From the NCBI RefSeq assembly GCF_000379945.1, contig NZ_KB904124.1, forward strand, positions 62,001 through 126,000: 64,000 nucleotides of DNA. Reading direction: 5' to 3'. Below the pieces are notes generated by a model. It was not told the origin of the DNA. It saw nothing but the letters and a program-made list of their open reading frames with translations, and made no database searches. The first letter of the stretch is position 1. Each line of letters starts with the position of its first letter. Position numbers and translations under genes: made by a program. Below are positions 26,498 to 35,013 of this stretch, piece after piece. Source of the DNA: Porphyromonas macacae DSM 20710 = JCM 13914. Its GTDB lineage: Bacteria > Bacteroidota > Bacteroidia > Bacteroidales > Porphyromonadaceae.

Positions 26498-29122
26498 ATG
26501 CGGAGCCGGAGTATTAGACTTGTTCTCTTCTTTTTTCTTCTTTTAACCTGCTTTTACCTTGTCCATGCCCAACAAGTGTCAGTAGAGGGCTTTGTGATGG
26601 AAGCCGGGAAACAAAAGCCTTTGGAGGGTGTCATGGTTGTGGTTTATTCGGTGCACCCCAGAAAAATGGTGGCTTATACACAGAGTGATGACCAAGGAAG
26701 ATTCCGTTTGTCTTTCTCTTCTGTACAAGATGTCCGTTACGAACTTAAATGTTCGATGATGAGTTTTGAATCTTCTGTACAGCCTGTAATCGACGGACGA
26801 AAAATTTATAATGTGGTATTGAAGGAGAAAGCTATTGACCTGAAAGAAGTGACTATTAAGTCCAGAAGTATTTTTGACAAGGGCGATACGGTAGTATATG
26901 TGGTTTCTCAATTTGCCGGGCGAGAAGATAAATCGTTATCGGATGTCTTAAAAAGAGTGCCGGGTATCGAAGTCGATAAATCCGGTCTGATCAAATACAA
27001 TGGTACGCCTATCAATAAATTTTATGTGGAGGGAAAGGATATGCTGGGCGACAGGTACGGACTGGCAACTAATAATATCCAACAACAGGATGTGGCACGA
27101 ATCGAAGTCATGGAGAATCACCAGCCGATCAAAGCTTTGGAGGATATCTCTTTTTCGCGAAATCCGGCAATCAATATCCGTCTCAAAGAACAGGCAAAAT
27201 CCCGTTACATCGGCGTAGCACTTGCCGGAGCCGGCTTCACCCCTTTACTCTATCAGGGTGAAACTTCTCTGATGCGTTTCAAGAAGAGCTCGCAGATGCT
27301 CTATACCTTTAAGACAAACAATATCGGCAACGATGTTACTCAAGAGACAAGTGTACAGGAGATAGCCGGTCGGATCTCCGGCTTCGGACGTAACTACCGA
27401 TTGAAAGATTATGTTCATGTTGCTCCTGCCTTGCTGGCCGATCTTGAGGAGAACCGTACGCTTTTTAACCATTCATATGCCGCATCGGCCAATAACCTTT
27501 GGGGAATTACGGAAAACAGTAATCTTTCCATGCAATTTACTTATATCAAGAATCGCTTCGACTCCGAAAGAGAGATGATAATGACCGATTACATGATGGA
27601 CTCTACTGTTGTTACGAATACTGCGACACAGGGATTTCGCAGAATGCGACGACTTACGGGCGATTTTATTTGGGAAACCAACCGGAAAGATTATTTTGTC
27701 AGAAATAAACTCTCTGCCCGTTTCATCACAGATCGCACGGAAATAGAAAACAGGGGTACTTATGACAATCGCCAACAAGCCTCGCTCCCGGCACGTTATT
27801 ATGCTAACGATCTTCATCTGATTAAACGCATAGATAACAAATTCTATACACTGAAATCTTTCAACAGCTACGAAACGAAAGAACAGGAACTTCAGGTAAT
27901 TCGTAAAAAGGCGAGCGGTATTCAGAACATTCATTCGCATGCTTTCTACACCAATACACATACTCATTTGACTTTTTTGCTTAAACCTGTTATGCTATCC
28001 GTGAAACTCGGGTTAATCGGGGCTTTCCGGTCAATGGAGAGTCATCTTACAGGGCCTGAAAATATTTCCGGAGTATTGGATAATCGTTTGAATATGCGTT
28101 ATTTTTATCCTTATGCAGAAACCGGAGTATCTTACAAAAAGCCACATTGGGAATTGAAAGGTACCTTGCCTGTATCTTTCGTTTCATATAGTTTTTATGA
28201 CCGTTTAGGTAAAGAAAAACAACACCACCAACAGTTGTATGTATCTCCGGCACTTAATATTCGTTATCTCCCTTCTTCTCGTCTGAGTACTGCATTTTCC
28301 GCTAGTATCGATAAAAGGAGTGTGGACGAACAGATCTTTTATCGGGGTATTCTATTGAATGATTACCGTAACGTGTCCTTAGGGATTACCGATTTCGATA
28401 CCGGTAGCGATAAGCGGTTTAGTTGGAATGTGTCTTACAGAGATGCACTTAAAAGACTTTTTTTCAGTGCGAATATCAGCCGTGTTTTGTCGAACTATCC
28501 GCGTATAGCCAACCGGGTTTATTCAAAAGAGTATATTGTTCATGGGTATATCGGCAGGCAGACACAGATGAAGACTTGGATGGCAAATGGGAATATAAGC
28601 AAGGGGGTAGAGAGCATAAATGGTTTTATTTCTTTATCGGCAGAAGGAACAAGGTTTAATGGTGCACTTTATCAGAACGATGCTTCTTATGGTTATACTT
28701 CGCAGCGTTGGCGTTTGACGCCTAAGATAACAAGTCGTCTAAGCCGCTGGTGCAATATAAGTTATCGGTTTTCCTATTTCCGGAGCAAGATGGATATGGA
28801 AGCCTTGCGGCAGAGTTATTCTTACCGTCAATTATTCGGACAGTTTTCCTGTGGTATTTCGACAGGCAAGAATTGGCTTTTACATTTTAAAGCCGAGCAT
28901 TATCATAATGAACATATCTCCGGTCGATTAAAACATTTCTTTTTGACTGATATCGATTTTACATTCAATTTCCGGGATGGTATGGAAATGAATCTGGCGG
29001 CAAAAAATCTCTTTGACCGTCGTATTTATGATTACGTGCAATTTGGTGAGCTTTCAAAAATGCAAACAGTCTATCATGTTCGCCCGCGAAATATCCTTTT
29101 TAGCCTTTATTTCCGGATCTGA
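26498..29122 (+). CDS. TonB-dependent-receptor-like outer membrane protein, GLPGLI partner
   Basis: 874 residues. A signal peptide (to about 24, HAQQ) is followed by a carboxypeptidase-like regulatory domain (about 26-120, VEGFVMEAGKQKPLEGVMVVVYS), a plug domain (about 140-230, LSDVLKRVPGIEVDKSGLIKYNG, VARIEVMENHQPIKAL) and a long beta-barrel (about 240-874, ending FSLYFRI). Proteins of this layout lack well-defined substrates and appear in GLPGLI loci. No TonB box was identified by eye. It is translationally coupled to the GLPGLI gene and followed by the second hydrolase. Confidence 0.85.
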   Translation: MRSRSIRLVLFFFLLLTCFYLVHAQQVSVEGFVMEAGKQKPLEGVMVVVYSVHPRKMVAYTQSDDQGRFRLSFSSVQDVRYELKCSMMSFESSVQPVIDGRKIYNVVLKEKAIDLKEVTIKSRSIFDKGDTVVYVVSQFAGREDKSLSDVLKRVPGIEVDKSGLIKYNGTPINKFYVEGKDMLGDRYGLATNNIQQQDVARIEVMENHQPIKALEDISFSRNPAINIRLKEQAKSRYIGVALAGAGFTPLLYQGETSLMRFKKSSQMLYTFKTNNIGNDVTQETSVQEIAGRISGFGRNYRLKDYVHVAPALLADLEENRTLFNHSYAASANNLWGITENSNLSMQFTYIKNRFDSEREMIMTDYMMDSTVVTNTATQGFRRMRRLTGDFIWETNRKDYFVRNKLSARFITDRTEIENRGTYDNRQQASLPARYYANDLHLIKRIDNKFYTLKSFNSYETKEQELQVIRKKASGIQNIHSHAFYTNTHTHLTFLLKPVMLSVKLGLIGAFRSMESHLTGPENISGVLDNRLNMRYFYPYAETGVSYKKPHWELKGTLPVSFVSYSFYDRLGKEKQHHQQLYVSPALNIRYLPSSRLSTAFSASIDKRSVDEQIFYRGILLNDYRNVSLGITDFDTGSDKRFSWNVSYRDALKRLFFSANISRVLSNYPRIANRVYSKEYIVHGYIGRQTQMKTWMANGNISKGVESINGFISLSAEGTRFNGALYQNDASYGYTSQRWRLTPKITSRLSRWCNISYRFSYFRSKMDMEALRQSYSYRQLFGQFSCGISTGKNWLLHFKAEHYHNEHISGRLKHFFLTDIDFTFNFRDGMEMNLAAKNLFDRRIYDYVQFGELSKMQTVYHVRPRNILFSLYFRI

Positions 29123-29251
29123 CGGGGAGTCTGCAGAATGATTGTGAAAATATCGATATCCGGTTCTTTTATCTTGATTTGTTTGTTTTGCCGGAGGTCT
29201 TTATGATTATTTTATGACTATTTTAGAACATTGTAAAAAGGAGGCAAAAGG

Positions 29252-29299
29252 ATGATTGCTCGGATTTTGTTTTATGTTTTTATACTTTGCTAGGGAGGG
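29252..29299 (+). other. Apparent signal-peptide start of hydrolase B, broken by an in-frame TAG
   Basis: A strong GGAGG site ends about 8 bases before an ATG at 29252. In the same frame as the hydrolase, translation reads MIARILFYVFILC, then TAG at 29291-29293, then GGVNMLFAQQ. The two parts together look like one signal peptide with the stop in its middle. Confidence 0.65.
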
Positions 29300-30640
29300 G
29301 TGAATATGCTTTTTGCCCAGCAATGGCAGGGGAGATGGCAGGGGCTGTTGAAAATCGGTGAGGCATCGCTCACGGTGGTTTTTCATATAGACAGCACGGC
29401 GAACGGCTTCCGGGTCCGTATGGACAGCCCCGACCAGCAGGCGTACGATATGCAAACGGACTCGGTCAGAATAGCGGGAGACTCTATTTTCCTGAACAGT
29501 AAATCCATGTTCATGAGTTATCGGGGGCGGCAAATCGACAGGGATAGTTTGTCCGGTGTGTTTGTGCAAGGAGGTATTTTCCCGCTCGGTTTGCTTCGGA
29601 AACCTCGTTTGCAGGAAGAACAGGTTGCCCGATTTCGACATCTGTATCGAGCCGAAGATGTTTCTTTTCCCGGAGGAGCAGAGCGCGTGCAGCTGGCAGG
29701 AACTATAACCCGACCACATGAAGAACGCCGGTATCCTGTTGTTATTCTTATTTCCGGCAGTGGACCGCAAAACCGGGATGAGCAGGTGGCCGGGCATCGT
29801 CCTTTCCTCGTTTTGGCCGACTCGCTGACACGCGCCGGTTTCCTTGTTCTGCGTTATGATGACCGTGGTGTCGCTCAGAGTACGGGCAACTTCGCTTCTG
29901 CCACCACTTTCGATTTCGTAAACGATGCTGAAGCTGCAATTCGCTGGCTTTCGCAAAGAACCGATGTGGACAGGGCGCATATATACTTGCTCGGACATAG
30001 CGAGGGAGGATTGATAGCACAAATTTGTGCCTCGAAAAATCCGAAGTCGGTAGCCGGTATCGTTTTATTAGCTGCTCCGCAGGTCGATCCGATGGATTTA
30101 TTGACCGATCAAACGGCTAACGTCATGCGTCTTGAGAAAAAGAATGAAGAGTATATCACGGGTATGTCTGCTCTTAATCGTAGCCTCTATGAGATGGCGG
30201 CAGATACGCTTCTTTCAAGAGATTCTCTTAAAGTGCGGGCATCGGCGATGCTCCGGGAAAAGTTTGCCGTTCTTTACCCCGAATACACTCCTGCACAGCT
30301 TTCTCCGGCCATCGAAAATATGTGCGTGCAAATAGCTGCTCCGTGGTTTCGCACATTCCTCCGTATCCGTCCCTCCGCATATCTCCGAGAGGTTCGCTGT
30401 CCCATACTGGCACTTTACGGAGGTACCGACATACAAGTTTCCGCCGAATCCAATGCTGCCGTCCTTCGCAGGTTTGCTCCGAAGAGTGAAGTGCACATTT
30501 TGCCGGGGCTCAATCACCTGATGCAGTACTCCGGCGGTTCTACAGACCGTTATGTCTGGGAAGATGAAGTATGGTCTCCGCCCGTACTTCAGAAAATTGT
30601 TCATACATTAGATAAATGGACAAAACGGAAAAAACGATGA
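29300..30640 (+). CDS. Alpha/beta hydrolase (B), paralog of the gene at 24229; signal peptide interrupted
   Basis: 446 residues if started at GTG 29300, or 444 at ATG 29306 after GGGAGGGG. The mature protein matches hydrolase A: GRWQGLLKIGEASLTVVFHID lipocalin-like domain, ISGSGPQNRDEQVAGH, RYDDRGVAQSTGNFA, nucleophile elbow GHSEGG, LYGGTDIQVS and PGLNHLMQ. Either start leaves only MLFAQQ of the export signal, so the product would stay in the cytosol or not be made. The likely original start is at 29252, with an in-frame TAG at 29291. Function as for hydrolase A. The next gene starts with an ATGA overlap. Confidence 0.8.
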   Translation: MNMLFAQQWQGRWQGLLKIGEASLTVVFHIDSTANGFRVRMDSPDQQAYDMQTDSVRIAGDSIFLNSKSMFMSYRGRQIDRDSLSGVFVQGGIFPLGLLRKPRLQEEQVARFRHLYRAEDVSFPGGAERVQLAGTITRPHEERRYPVVILISGSGPQNRDEQVAGHRPFLVLADSLTRAGFLVLRYDDRGVAQSTGNFASATTFDFVNDAEAAIRWLSQRTDVDRAHIYLLGHSEGGLIAQICASKNPKSVAGIVLLAAPQVDPMDLLTDQTANVMRLEKKNEEYITGMSALNRSLYEMAADTLLSRDSLKVRASAMLREKFAVLYPEYTPAQLSPAIENMCVQIAAPWFRTFLRIRPSAYLREVRCPILALYGGTDIQVSAESNAAVLRRFAPKSEVHILPGLNHLMQYSGGSTDRYVWEDEVWSPPVLQKIVHTLDKWTKRKKR

Positions 30641-31056
30641 ATACGAAATATGAAGACCCGGACAGGCCTATACTGCTGGCTTCTTTTTTGACACCCGATC
30701 AGGCCGAAAGGATGGCTATATTGCTGCGTTCGGAAGAGGTGGAATGCTATGTGCAGAATCTGTATAGCAATAATATCATGGGTGGTTATGTGGATAACGG
30801 AGGCGTACGCATCGAGGTGCCTCTGCGCGAGTATGAGCACGCCGTGAAAGTTTTGGAAGCGAACGGAATCAGTCTGCCCGGCGATGAAGAAACGCCTGCC
30901 GGCTCTTTTTCCCGTTGGTTCGAACGTTTTCCTTTTATGAAGAATGCTCCTCTGGAAAAACGGCTCTGGGTTTTATTCTTTCTTACTCTTGTGGCTATTC
31001 TGCTGCTGGCCTGCATCATTCATTTTTCGGGTATTATCATTCCTTTACTCAAATAG
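30637..31056 (+). CDS. DUF2007-domain membrane protein
   Basis: 139 residues from the ATG at 30637, which overlaps the stop of the previous gene (ATGA); 30616 is an alternative. Residues about 10-75 are a DUF2007 (PII-like fold) domain: LLASFLTPDQAERMAILLRS, ECYVQNLYSNN, GGVRIEVPLREYEHAVKVLE. A linker then leads to a single C-terminal transmembrane helix (LWVLFFLTLVAILLLACII). The family is thought to sense or signal; its ligand is unknown. It is coupled to hydrolase B and followed by a tiny membrane protein. Confidence 0.85.
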   Translation: MNTKYEDPDRPILLASFLTPDQAERMAILLRSEEVECYVQNLYSNNIMGGYVDNGGVRIEVPLREYEHAVKVLEANGISLPGDEETPAGSFSRWFERFPFMKNAPLEKRLWVLFFLTLVAILLLACIIHFSGIIIPLLK

Positions 31057-31064
31057 ATTCTTTT

Positions 31065-31247
31065 ATGGCATACCGTCGACCGCTTTCGAACATGCAGATT
31101 TTTTGTATCATCTGTCTCTGGTTGATTTTGATCATATACATTCTTATGAATGCCGTACTCGACGGCCCCACTGTCGTTATGCTTATTCTTGCTTCAGTTC
31201 TGCTGGCCTATCCTGTTGTCAAGAGTATTCGTCAAAGGCGTCGATAG
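31065..31247 (+). CDS. Small membrane protein of unknown function
   Basis: 60 residues. Two hydrophobic segments (IFCIICLWLILIIYILM at about 12-28 and VVMLILASVLLAYPVV at about 36-51), with basic ends (KSIRQRRR at the C-terminus). It starts 8 bases after the DUF2007 gene, so it is probably co-translated with it. No family recognised. Confidence 0.7.
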   Translation: MAYRRPLSNMQIFCIICLWLILIIYILMNAVLDGPTVVMLILASVLLAYPVVKSIRQRRR

Positions 31248-31564
31248 CCGGTATCAGGTAGCTCTTCCCCGCTTTTGTGCAAAAAGCCTTTTCGGAGAGG
31301 TAAGCCCCATCGAAAGGAAAGATGAAATGGATGTAAGGTTGAGATAACCTAAATCCTTATTTTCTTCGTCTTGCTTCGCTTAACGACTTTGCAAGAACTC
31401 CTTTCCTCGAAAGGAGAAACCGGCTTACACCCAAGCCGGTCATAATCGTTTCAGTACCCGTTTACATGATTTTAAGTATACGACAAAATGTCGTATTTTT
31501 ATTTTTCAGGAAAGTGTTTTGTTCTTAATTTCTTGCTTTTACAGGCAATCTCAACGTTTAAAAT
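31248..31564 (+). other. Leader region before the polysaccharide locus
   Basis: 317 bases without a gene, containing a row of hairpins: 31336-31350, 31398-31416 (CTCCTTTC/GAAAGGAG), 31419-31440 (ACCGGCTT/AAGCCGGT) and the terminator-shaped 31478-31496. GTAAGCC at 31300-31306 can also pair with GGCTTAC at 31422-31428, competing with the 31419 hairpin. It may hold an attenuator or structured RNA; none is recognised by name. Confidence 0.5.
31478..31506 (+). terminator. Terminator-like hairpin upstream of rmlA
   Basis: ATACGACA (31478-31485) pairs with TGTCGTAT (31489-31496) over an AAA loop, followed by TTTTATTTTT. Perfect eight-base-pair stem. It could end the upstream transcript or act as attenuator for rmlA, 59 bases downstream. 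Confidence 0.7.
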
Positions 31565-32449
31565 ATGAAAGGAATTGTATTGGCAGGCGGATCCGGCACG
31601 CGGTTGTATCCGATTACGAAAGGCATATCCAAACAACTGATGCCGGTATATAACAAACCGATGGTGTATTACCCGATTTCTGCGCTTATGATGGCGGGCA
31701 TTCGGGATATTCTCATTATTTCCACTCCGCAAGACTTACCGGCTTTCGAACGTCTTTTAGGTGACGGCAGCGACTATGGGGTGCGCTTCGAATATGCTGT
31801 GCAACCCAGTCCCGATGGTCTGGCACAGGCTTTTATCATCGGAAAAGATTTTATCGGCGATGACTGTGCTTGTCTGGTGTTGGGAGACAATATTTTTTTC
31901 GGACAGGGTTTTTCCATTCTGCTAAGAGAAGCCGTAAAAAATGCTGAAGGAAACGATATGGCCACCGTATTCGGTTATTACGTTAATGACCCCGAACGGT
32001 ATGGCGTGGCAGAATTTGATGAAAACGGCAATGTGCTGAGTATAGAAGAAAAACCGTTACGGCCGAAGTCGAACTATGCCGTTGTGGGGCTGTATTTTTA
32101 TCCGAATAAAGTGGTGGATATCGCTTCGACCATTGAGCCGTCACTGCGGGGAGAGCTGGAAATTACTTCGGTCAATCAGGCCTTCCTGAATGACCGTAAA
32201 CTGAAAGTCCGGCTTTTCGGACGGGGATATGCGTGGCTCGATACAGGTACGTTCGAGTCCCTCTCCGAAGCCTCTACTTTTGTGGAGGTACTGGAAAAAA
32301 GACAGGGGCTCAAAATAGCCTGTCTCGAAGAAATTGCCTGGCGAAACGGTTGGATAGACAGCAAACGCCTGATAGAGCTGGCGGAACCGATGAAGAAAAA
32401 TGAATACGGCCAATACCTTCTGCGTTTGGCTTCGCTACCGAATAAATAG
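31565..32449 (+). CDS. rmlA: Glucose-1-phosphate thymidylyltransferase
   Basis: 294 residues, the usual length. The nucleotide-binding signature [20 protein letters not shown] at 8-27, followed by [39 protein letters not shown] and [14 protein letters not shown], is diagnostic of RmlA. It joins dTTP and glucose-1-phosphate to dTDP-glucose. rmlB follows 18 bases later. The genes rmlC and rmlD are not in the window, so the dTDP-4-keto-6-deoxyglucose made here need not end as rhamnose. Codon use and GC resemble the housekeeping DNA to the left, not the AT-rich cassette to the right. Confidence 0.96.
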   Translation: MKGIVLAGGSGTRLYPITKGISKQLMPVYNKPMVYYPISALMMAGIRDILIISTPQDLPAFERLLGDGSDYGVRFEYAVQPSPDGLAQAFIIGKDFIGDDCACLVLGDNIFFGQGFSILLREAVKNAEGNDMATVFGYYVNDPERYGVAEFDENGNVLSIEEKPLRPKSNYAVVGLYFYPNKVVDIASTIEPSLRGELEITSVNQAFLNDRKLKVRLFGRGYAWLDTGTFESLSEASTFVEVLEKRQGLKIACLEEIAWRNGWIDSKRLIELAEPMKKNEYGQYLLRLASLPNK

Positions 32450-32467
32450 AATAAAGGTGTTTACCAA

Positions 32468-33532
32468 ATGAAATACGACAGAAATATCCTCATCACCGGA
32501 GGTGCCGGTTTTATCGGCTCGCATCTGGTCAGACTGCTGGTCAATCAATATCCGTTTTACCGTATTGTCAATTTAGACAAACTGACCTATGCGGGCAATT
32601 TGGAAAATTTGAAGGATATCGAAAACAAGCCCAATTACTTTTTTGTGAAAGGCGATATCTGTGATGCCGAAGCGGTGACAACGGTTTTTGAAAAATATGC
32701 TATCGACGGTGTAATTCATCTTGCGGCAGAAAGCCATGTGGACCGCTCGATCAAAGATCCATTGTCTTTCGCACGCACCAACGTCATGGGTACGCTCACT
32801 CTTTTGCAGGCTGCTAAAGAGATATGGAAGGGATGTTATAGCGGGAAACGCTTCTACCATATATCCACCGACGAAGTGTACGGAGCTTTAGACTTCGACG
32901 GCACACTGTTTACCGAAAGTACCAGGTACGACCCTCACTCCCCTTACTCGGCCAGCAAGGCGGGTAGCGATCATTTCGTGCGCGCTTATCACGATACATT
33001 CGGGTTACCGGTAGTGATTTCCAACTGCTCCAATAACTACGGAGCCTATCAGTTTCCGGAGAAACTGATACCTCTTTTTATTAACAATATTCGACACAAT
33101 AAGCCGCTGCCGGTATACGGCAAGGGTGAAAATGTGCGCGACTGGCTCTATGTGGAAGACCATGTTCGCGCCATTGATTTGATTTTTCATAAAGGAAAAG
33201 ATGGCGACACTTATAATATCGGAGGATTTAACGAATGGAAAAATATAGATCTCGTCAAGGTTTTGATCAAGGTTACAGACCGTCTGCTCGGCCGATCCGA
33301 GGGAGAATCGGAAAGACTGATTACTTATGTTACCGACCGTGCCGGTCATGACCTCCGTTATGCCATAGACTCCACCAAGCTAAAGAAAGAAATTGGCTGG
33401 GAGCCTTCGCTGCAATTTGAAGAAGGCATAGAGAAAACCGTCCGCTGGTATCTGGACAATCAGACATGGCTCGACAACGTCACAACGGGCGACTATCTCA
33501 AATACTACGAGAGCATGTACCGGAACCGTTAA
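32468..33532 (+). CDS. rmlB: dTDP-glucose 4,6-dehydratase
   Basis: 354 residues. NAD-binding GGAGFIGSHLV (about 10-20), HLAAESHVDRSI, the active-site HISTDEVYGAL and YSASKAGSDH (YxxxK), and NNYGAYQFPEKLIP are all present. It converts dTDP-glucose to dTDP-4-keto-6-deoxyglucose. It sits at the left edge of the polysaccharide locus. Base composition drops sharply just after its stop at 33532. Confidence 0.96.
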   Translation: MKYDRNILITGGAGFIGSHLVRLLVNQYPFYRIVNLDKLTYAGNLENLKDIENKPNYFFVKGDICDAEAVTTVFEKYAIDGVIHLAAESHVDRSIKDPLSFARTNVMGTLTLLQAAKEIWKGCYSGKRFYHISTDEVYGALDFDGTLFTESTRYDPHSPYSASKAGSDHFVRAYHDTFGLPVVISNCSNNYGAYQFPEKLIPLFINNIRHNKPLPVYGKGENVRDWLYVEDHVRAIDLIFHKGKDGDTYNIGGFNEWKNIDLVKVLIKVTDRLLGRSEGESERLITYVTDRAGHDLRYAIDSTKLKKEIGWEPSLQFEEGIEKTVRWYLDNQTWLDNVTTGDYLKYYESMYRNR

Positions 33533-33590
33533 TCTTTTTCAACTTAACCCGTTAATCTACAGCTTCTATGGCTGTTCTTTGAAAAAGAGG

Positions 33591-33598
33591 TACTTTTG
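33591..33598 (+). promoter_or_regulatory. Candidate promoter box before the phosphonate genes
   Basis: TACTTTTG matches TAnnTTTG and lies 103 bases before the pepM ATG, in the 168-base gap that starts the AT-rich cassette. No convincing -33 TTTG at the right distance. Confidence 0.4.
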
Positions 33599-33700
33599 TA
33601 TTCTAAGATATTACAATAATATTACGACATTAACCAAAAGGTTGTAAAAAGTGAGGTTTTTTCAGTATAAAGAATAGTTTAAACTCAAATACTTATAAAA

Positions 33701-35008
33701 ATGAATAGAAAAATTGTTTATTTAGGAATGAGTGCTGACCTCATTCATCCAGGACATTTAAATATCATTCATGAAGCTTCAAAATTAGGGCGTGTCATTG
33801 TGGGGGTTTTAACGGATAAAGCAATAGCTAGTTACAAGAGGCTTCCATTCATGAATTATGAACAACGTGCCCTCATCGTATCCAACTTGAAGGGAGTTGA
33901 CGAGGTAATTCCTCAAACGACATTAGACTATATTCCCAACATAGAAAAAATAAAGCCGGATTTTGTTGTTCATGGAGATGATTGGAAAGAAGGTATACAA
34001 AAAGAAGTTCGTCAAAGAGTTGTAGAAAAACTAACAGAATGGGGCGGTAAAGTCATTGATGTACCCTATACAAAAGGGGTATCCTCCACAATGTTCAATA
34101 AATATTTAAAAGAAATTGGAACAACTCCAGATATACGAAGAGCCAGACTCAGACGATTGATTGGTGCAAAAAAAATCGTTCGTATCTGCGAATCACATAG
34201 TGGACTCACCGGATTAATAATTGAAAATGTAAGTGTTGATGTCAATGGAGTAAAAAAAGAGTTTGACGGAATGTGGAGTAGCAGTTTGACAGACTCAACT
34301 TCTAAAGGAAAACCTGATATTGAAGCTGTGGACTTGACTACACGACTCCACTCTCTTAACGATGCATTAGAATGCACTACAAAGCCCATTATATATGACG
34401 GAGATACAGGGGGCAAAGTTGAACATTTTGTTTTCACTGTAAGAACGTTAGAACGCTTAGGTGTTTCTGCTGTAATAATAGAAGATAAAATTGGTCTTAA
34501 AAAAAACTCACTATACGGAACATCTGTCCCTCAAACACAAGATAGTATAGAGGGATTTTGTGAGAAAATAAAAGCAGGGAAAAAAGCTCAAATTACTGCC
34601 GATTTTATGCTTATAGCACGTATTGAGAGCTTTATCGCAGGGAAAGGCCTTGATGATGCTCTTAAGAGAGGTTATGCATATGTGGAAGCAGGTGCAGATG
34701 GAATTATGATTCATAGTAAGGATAAATCTGGAGATGATATTAAATCTTTTTGTAACGAATTTCGAAAAAAATACCCCAGTACACCTATAGTTGTAGTTCC
34801 TACAACTTACAATCATATCACAGAAGAAGAATTGTCTTCATGGGGCGTAAACATTGTCATTTATGCCAACCATATGCTTCGCAGTGCATATCCGGCTATG
34901 CTTAACACAGCAAAATCTTTACTTACATATTCTCGTGCATACGAAGCAAGTAAAGAATATTGTATGCCAATCAATGAAATTTTAGACTTAATACCTGTAA
35001 ATGACTGA
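33701..35008 (+). CDS. pepM: Bifunctional cytidylyltransferase / phosphoenolpyruvate mutase
   Basis: 435 residues. Residues about 1-135 are a TagD-type nucleotidyltransferase domain (HPGH at 16-19, SST at 128-130). Residues about 150-435 are PEP mutase: DGDTGG at 233-238 and the diagnostic [10 protein letters not shown] at 261-270 (EDKxxxxxNS separates PEP mutases from isocitrate-lyase relatives). PepM rearranges PEP to phosphonopyruvate, creating the C-P bond. The same two-domain layout is known from Fom1 of fosfomycin synthesis, whose N-terminal domain adds CMP to 2-hydroxyethylphosphonate; the same role is inferred here. First gene of the AT-rich cassette. Confidence 0.93.
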   Translation: MNRKIVYLGMSADLIHPGHLNIIHEASKLGRVIVGVLTDKAIASYKRLPFMNYEQRALIVSNLKGVDEVIPQTTLDYIPNIEKIKPDFVVHGDDWKEGIQKEVRQRVVEKLTEWGGKVIDVPYTKGVSSTMFNKYLKEIGTTPDIRRARLRRLIGAKKIVRICESHSGLTGLIIENVSVDVNGVKKEFDGMWSSSLTDSTSKGKPDIEAVDLTTRLHSLNDALECTTKPIIYDGDTGGKVEHFVFTVRTLERLGVSAVIIEDKIGLKKNSLYGTSVPQTQDSIEGFCEKIKAGKKAQITADFMLIARIESFIAGKGLDDALKRGYAYVEAGADGIMIHSKDKSGDDIKSFCNEFRKKYPSTPIVVVPTTYNHITEEELSSWGVNIVIYANHMLRSAYPAMLNTAKSLLTYSRAYEASKEYCMPINEILDLIPVND

Positions 35009-35013
35009 TAAAA

